From: Alistipes sp.
Lineage (GTDB): Bacteria > Bacteroidota > Bacteroidia > Bacteroidales > Rikenellaceae
Assembly: GCA_017646625.1 (NCBI GenBank)
Contig: JAGCMF010000031.1
Coordinates: 1 to 53,354, forward strand
DNA length: 53,354 nucleotides
Reading direction: 5' to 3'
Shown: in pieces, positions 50,336 through 53,354 of the stretch
How the letters are laid out: the number at the start of each line of letters is the position of its first letter
How positions within the stretch are numbered: position 1 is the stretch's first letter
Notes under the pieces: model-generated
Database searches by the model: none
Seen by the model: only the letters and a program-made list of their open reading frames with translations
What the model was told of the DNA's origin: nothing
Made by a program: the position numbers and the translations under genes

Positions 50336-51469
50336 ATGATACGTATCGTTGTTGCCTTCGACTCATTTAAGGGCTCCCTCACCTCGCGTGAGGCGGGCGA
50401 GGCCTTTGCGCAGGGCTTTAGAGATGTTGTGGATGCCCATGTCAGGATTGTAGGCATTGCCGATGGTGGCGAGGGCACGGCAGAGGTCGTGGCCGAGGGC
50501 GCTGGTGGCATGATGGTGACGAGCATGGCTACGGATCCTCTCGGTCGAAGCATCGAGGCGCAGTATGCCATTGTCAAGGGTGGTACTATGGCCGTTATAG
50601 CTATGTCGGCAGCGAGTGGTCTTACGCTTGTTGAGGCAGATAGGCGTAATCCGGTTGTCGCTACCACCTATGGCACGGGTGAGCTTATCAAGGATGCCTT
50701 GAGACGTGGATGTAGAGATATAGTCGTGGGCCTTGGTGGTAGTGCCACGAACGATGGTGGCGTAGGCATGCTGCGTGCCTTGGGATACCGCTTCTACGAT
50801 AGTGAGGGTGTCGAGCTTTGTGATACAATGGATATCCTGGAGAGGGTATGTAGAGTCTCTGATGAGTGTAGGGTGCCGTTTGGTGATGTGCACATTGTCG
50901 CTGCTACGGATGTAGATAACCCGCTGTGTGGACCACGTGGTGCCACATACGTGTATGCTCGGCAGAAGGGCGCCGATGAGGCGATGATGGAACGCCTTGA
51001 GGCAGCCATGCTACACTATGCCCAGGTCGTTGACGCATGGTGTGGCCGTGATGCCTCCGCTATGCCGGGTGCTGGTGCTGCCGGTGGCGTGGGTTATGCA
51101 ATGTCGGCACTCCTCGGGGTAGAGCTGCGTAGCGGTATAGATATGGTGCTCGATGTCGTAGACTTCGATGATGCCGTTGTTGGGGCAGATCTCGTCGTTA
51201 CTGGTGAGGGACGTGTAGATAGACAGACGCTTATGGGTAAGGCTCCTGCGGGTGTTGCTCGTAGAGCACAACGATTAGGTGTGCCATGTGTTGCTGTTGG
51301 CGGTAGCGTGGCATGGGCAGACATCCCTGTCGAGACCCCCTTTGCATATATAGATGCTGCTACACCCGCCACTATGCCTCTTGATGAGGCTATGCGCCAT
51401 CCTGTCGCTATCTCTAACCTTCGTGCTGCGGGCTCCCGAGTAGCACGCTGGTGGCTTGAAAATAGATAG
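50336..51469 (+). CDS. Glycerate kinase (GarK/GlxK family)
   Basis: The ATG at 50336 (MIRIVVAFDSF) gives 377 residues, the usual size of this family; the frame continues upstream across the promoter, so earlier starts are unlikely. Motifs: VVAFDSFKGSLTSREAGEA at the start, GIADGGEGTAEVV, and GLGGSATNDGGVGML with the nucleotide- and substrate-binding Gly-rich loops, and LVVTGEGRVDRQTLMGKAP. It phosphorylates D-glycerate to 2-phosphoglycerate (or 3-phosphoglycerate), feeding lower glycolysis. No glycerate-forming dehydrogenase is adjacent. A terminator hairpin follows 72 bases after the stop. Confidence 0.94.
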   Translation: MIRIVVAFDSFKGSLTSREAGEAFAQGFRDVVDAHVRIVGIADGGEGTAEVVAEGAGGMMVTSMATDPLGRSIEAQYAIVKGGTMAVIAMSAASGLTLVEADRRNPVVATTYGTGELIKDALRRGCRDIVVGLGGSATNDGGVGMLRALGYRFYDSEGVELCDTMDILERVCRVSDECRVPFGDVHIVAATDVDNPLCGPRGATYVYARQKGADEAMMERLEAAMLHYAQVVDAWCGRDASAMPGAGAAGGVGYAMSALLGVELRSGIDMVLDVVDFDDAVVGADLVVTGEGRVDRQTLMGKAPAGVARRAQRLGVPCVAVGGSVAWADIPVETPFAYIDAATPATMPLDEAMRHPVAISNLRAAGSRVARWWLENR

Positions 51470-51540
51470 TAACAGACAAAAAGAGAGTCTTCCCTCCCTG
51501 AATATTCTCACCACGTAGAGGTGAAATAATTGAGATTTTA

Positions 51541-51582
51541 TTGCTTCTTGACAAGAGTTGTCAAGGAGCAATTTTAGTTTTG
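51541..51582 (+). terminator. Terminator after glycerate kinase
   Basis: A 14-base stem (TTGCTTCTTGACAA / TTGTCAAGGAGCAA, one T-G pair) with a GAG loop, followed by TTTTAGTTTT. Confidence 0.88.
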
Positions 51583-51623
51583 TGGAGTATAGAATATTAG
51601 TTGAACTAAAAAGTTGTTGATGT

Positions 51624-51713
51624 ATGATTATCTGGTATATTATAATTGCTGTAGGTGTGACGCTGAACTTGCTTGCCTTCCTCGTTGGTGGTAATAAGAA
51701 TTGGGGTGAGTAG
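51624..51713 (+). CDS. 29-residue single-pass membrane peptide
   Basis: ATG at 51624 opens a 29-codon frame, stop TAG at 51711-51713. The product is one hydrophobic helix (MIIWYIIIAVGVTLNLLAFL) with a short polar tail (VGGNKNWGE). The third-position bases are varied and the helix is well formed, as in small membrane regulators such as KdpF or CydX, but it matches no family I know. It lies in a 500-base stretch between the glycerate kinase terminator and gpx, with no clear TAnnTTTG box directly upstream. It may be a real gene or a chance frame. Confidence 0.45.
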   Translation: MIIWYIIIAVGVTLNLLAFLVGGNKNWGE

Positions 51714-51728
51714 CATGCAACCGTGATA

Positions 51729-51837
51729 ATGCTATTATATATAGGTTGTTATAGTATGGTGTATGGAGTGCGTATAATCTTATGATAAGCACTATCTATA
51801 TACCATCCTCCATCTCTATATATTTTACTTATAGCAT
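51729..51837. repeat. Imperfect long-range inverted repeat
   Basis: ATGCTAT (51729-51735) pairs with ATAGCAT (51831-51837); inside, GGTGTATGGAG pairs in part with CTATATACC-type bases. It may be an RNA structure or a terminator after the small membrane peptide. Nothing else is visible between 51838 and the gpx promoter. Confidence 0.35.
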
Positions 51838-51896
51838 CATAAGAATATATGATTAACAAAAAAGACTAAAAACCATTGCGGATAAAATTTTATTTG

Positions 51897-51904
51897 TACT
51901 TTTG
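51897..51904 (+). promoter_or_regulatory. Promoter -7 box of gpx
   Basis: TACTTTTG fits TAnnTTTG; ATTG lies 18 bases upstream (51875-51878). The leader before the gpx ATG would be about 58 bases. Confidence 0.62.
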
Positions 51905-51968
51905 CATCGGAATGATAATTGATTCGAATGTGTTAGGTAATAAATAAAAAAAAGTTAATAGTTTGATT

Positions 51969-52559
51969 ATGGAGAATACAACAAAGAGATGTTGCTGCAG
52001 CGCGAAGAAGGGTAGTGAGCTATACAATATCGAGGTTATGGCACAGGGTAACAAGCCTGTGAAGCTTGAGGAGTATAAGGGTAAGGTGCTCCTTATTGTA
52101 AATACGGCGAGCAAGTGTGGCTTCACGCCACAGTATGCAGAGCTTGAGGCGTTAAATAAGCGTTTCAAGGAGCATGGCTTTGCCATCCTCGACTTCCCAT
52201 GTAACCAGTTTCATGGTCAGTCACCCGAGAGTGATGAGGAGACTACACAGTTCTGTCAGCTAAACTACGGCACAACCTTCCCACAGTTCAAGAAGTTGGA
52301 GGTTAACGGCCCTAACGAGTCTCCCCTCTACACATATCTTAAGGCGCAGAAGGGCTTCGAGGGCTTTGATAAGGATCATCAGTTGACACCTATTCTTGAG
52401 AAGCTTTTGGGTGAGGCAGATCCAGACTTCGCCTCAAAGGCCGACATCAAGTGGAACTTTACAAAGTTCATTGTTGACCGCGATGGTAAGGTTGTTGCGC
52501 GCTTCGAGCCTATGGCTCCTATGGCATGCGTAGAGAAGACTATCGAGGAGTTGCTGTAG
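51969..52559 (+). CDS. Glutathione-peroxidase-family thiol peroxidase
   Basis: The ATG at 51969 (MENTTKRCCC) gives 196 residues. The fold and catalytic residues are complete: peroxidatic Cys 50 (NTASKCGFTPQY), Gln 84 (FPCNQFHGQ), Trp 162 and Asn 163 (WNFTKFIV); Cys 96 may be the resolving cysteine. Such Cys-type enzymes usually draw electrons from thioredoxin and reduce peroxides. An N-terminal extension with three adjacent cysteines (residues 8-10) before the domain is unusual and not a signal peptide; it could bind metal or form a further redox site. A single gene with its own promoter and terminator. Confidence 0.94.
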   Translation: MENTTKRCCCSAKKGSELYNIEVMAQGNKPVKLEEYKGKVLLIVNTASKCGFTPQYAELEALNKRFKEHGFAILDFPCNQFHGQSPESDEETTQFCQLNYGTTFPQFKKLEVNGPNESPLYTYLKAQKGFEGFDKDHQLTPILEKLLGEADPDFASKADIKWNFTKFIVDRDGKVVARFEPMAPMACVEKTIEELL

Positions 52560-52580
52560 AGTATATATTATCAATAAGAA

Positions 52581-52615
52581 GAGAGTGTCCAGAACTTTTG
52601 GGCACTCTCTTTCTT
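52581..52615 (+). terminator. Terminator after gpx
   Basis: A 10-base stem (GAGAGTGTCC / GGGCACTCTC, one T-G pair) with a 9-base loop, followed by TTTCTTTAT. Confidence 0.88.
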
Positions 52616-52691
52616 TATCTAAATTATTCCCATAGCCTATCCTCTTACAGAAACAGGTTGTAATCATTTATTGATACACCATATAGTATGT

Positions 52692-52722
52692 TTTGTATTT
52701 TGCTTAATAATTGCTAACTTTG
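52692..52722 (+). promoter_or_regulatory. Promoter of the toxin-antitoxin-like pair
   Basis: TTTG (52692-52695), 19 bases, TAACTTTG (52715-52722): a strong match to the Bacteroidetes consensus. Transcription would begin near 52729, fixing the first start codon at 52744. Confidence 0.78.
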
Positions 52723-52743
52723 CAAAAAGTAAAAAAGCTAATT

Positions 52744-52941
52744 ATGTCGGAGCAAGAATTGAGAAAATATCGTCTTACGGACGTTGAGGAGCCTACTGAT
52801 GAGCAGTTGGAGGCATTGATGCACGCTGCGGGGGAAGAGGCTCGTCGTCGTGGTGCTGAGGCCGAGGCAATGTTCCAGAATGAGTTAGAACAGTTGGTGT
52901 CGGAAAATTTAGCAAATTATTCTTGTGGCAATGGTAAATAG
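52744..52941 (+). CDS. Small acidic protein, putative antitoxin
   Basis: From the ATG at 52744 (MSEQELRKYR) the product has 65 residues, rich in Glu and Ala and likely helical (EEARRRGAEAEAMFQNELEQL). It overlaps the zeta-like kinase gene by 11 bases. Its size, charge, position and overlap fit an antitoxin of an epsilon/zeta-like pair, but it shows no recognised antitoxin family motif. In epsilon/zeta systems a helical protein blocks the ATP site of the kinase. The overlap means the toxin is translated after the antitoxin. Confidence 0.62.
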   Translation: MSEQELRKYRLTDVEEPTDEQLEALMHAAGEEARRRGAEAEAMFQNELEQLVSENLANYSCGNGK

Positions 52942-53354
52942 TCATAAACCCGTATTGATTGTTATTGCTGGTCCTAATGGGTCTGGCAAGACAACTGTGA
53001 CGGAGCAGATTCTGCGTCACGAGTGGATGGAGGATGCTGTTTATATCAATCCCGACATTATTGCCCAGGAGAGATTTGGTGATTGGAACTCTGTAGACGC
53101 AGTTAGCAAGTCAATCATCTATTGCGAGGAGTTGCGTGAAGAGTGTTTGCGTGAGAGAAAGAGCCTTATTTTTGAGACAGTGTTGTCACGACGAGATAAA
53201 GTAGATTATATTCGCAGGGCAAAAGAGGCTGGATTCTTTGTGCGAATATTCTTTGTTTGTACCGAGTCTCCAACTATAAATGCTATGCGTATTGCCAAGC
53301 GAGTGATGCAGGGTGGACACGATGTGCCTATTACGAAGATAATATCTCGATATA
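52931..53354 (+). CDS. Zeta-toxin-like kinase, 5' part
   Basis: The ATG at 52931 opens a frame that is still open at the window end (141 codons). The product has the Walker A loop AGPNGSGKTTV (about residues 13-23), INPDIIAQE with the Asp expected to bind the UDP-sugar or act as base, FETVLS, and RVMQGGHDVPITKIISRY, the arrangement of zeta toxin/PezT-like kinases. Zeta toxins phosphorylate UDP-N-acetylglucosamine and block peptidoglycan synthesis. Related phosphotransferases without toxin roles exist, so toxicity is an inference from the overlap with a small upstream gene. The C-terminus lies outside the window. Confidence 0.82.
   Translation, partial: MVNSHKPVLIVIAGPNGSGKTTVTEQILRHEWMEDAVYINPDIIAQERFGDWNSVDAVSKSIIYCEELREECLRERKSLIFETVLSRRDKVDYIRRAKEAGFFVRIFFVCTESPTINAMRIAKRVMQGGHDVPITKIISRY

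Overview
This window comes from a Gram-negative gut-type Bacteroidales, most likely Rikenellaceae such as Alistipes (inference). The evidence is SusC/SusD proteins, many lipoproteins with a Cys at the lipobox, fimbrillin-like, BACON, FISUMP and BspA-type leucine-rich domains, weak Shine-Dalgarno sites, and repeated matches to the Bacteroidetes promoter (TTTG, about 19-20 nt, TAnnTTTG).

Layout. 1-3.8 kb (+): end of phosphate butyryltransferase, butyrate kinase, type II dehydroquinase and a polysaccharide flippase. 3.8-5.2 kb (-): glutamate decarboxylase. 5.5-22.5 kb (-): one tightly packed ten-gene operon starting with susC and susD and ending in lipoproteins. Its only recognisable enzyme is a subtilisin-type protease and it has no glycosidase, so a peptide or glycoprotein nutrient is more likely than a polysaccharide. 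22.8-27.8 kb (+): five genes for a heterodisulfide-reductase-like electron-transfer system (HdrC-, HdrB-, HdrA-, second HdrC-like, and a fused membrane HdrE/HdrD-like protein). About 27.9 kb: initiator tRNA-Met with its own promoter and terminator, followed by about 630 bases of palindrome-rich DNA. 28.7-35 kb (+): a 44-residue peptide gene, a mosaic fimbrillin/LRR/BACON/M64 lipoprotein, a small GIY-YIG nuclease flanked by two arrays of one repeat family, and a fimbrillin/FISUMP lipoprotein.

35-38.7 kb (-): methylglyoxal synthase, FolC and Lnt. 38.8-40.7 kb (+): a patatin-like phospholipase and a lipid A-type acyltransferase. 40.7-47.7 kb: an envelope phosphoglycan cluster with two Stealth phosphotransferases, a GT2 glycosyltransferase, a short-chain dehydrogenase, a cytidylyltransferase fused to a Gfo/Idh/MocA dehydrogenase, a LicD transferase and a TagF-like polyol-phosphate transferase. 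Together these suggest a CDP-polyol precursor made and transferred to a teichoic-acid-like surface glycan. 47.8-52.6 kb: M1 aminopeptidase (-), glycerate kinase (+), a 29-residue membrane peptide and a glutathione peroxidase. The right edge holds a small acidic protein overlapping the start of a zeta-toxin-like kinase, a probable toxin-antitoxin pair cut by the window end.

The best candidates for under-described biology are the GIY-YIG gene between matched repeat arrays, the CDP-polyol cluster with its unusual fusion, the Hdr-like operon, and the long intergenic hairpins that share a core but have unrelated arms. All assignments come from reading motifs; no database search was run.
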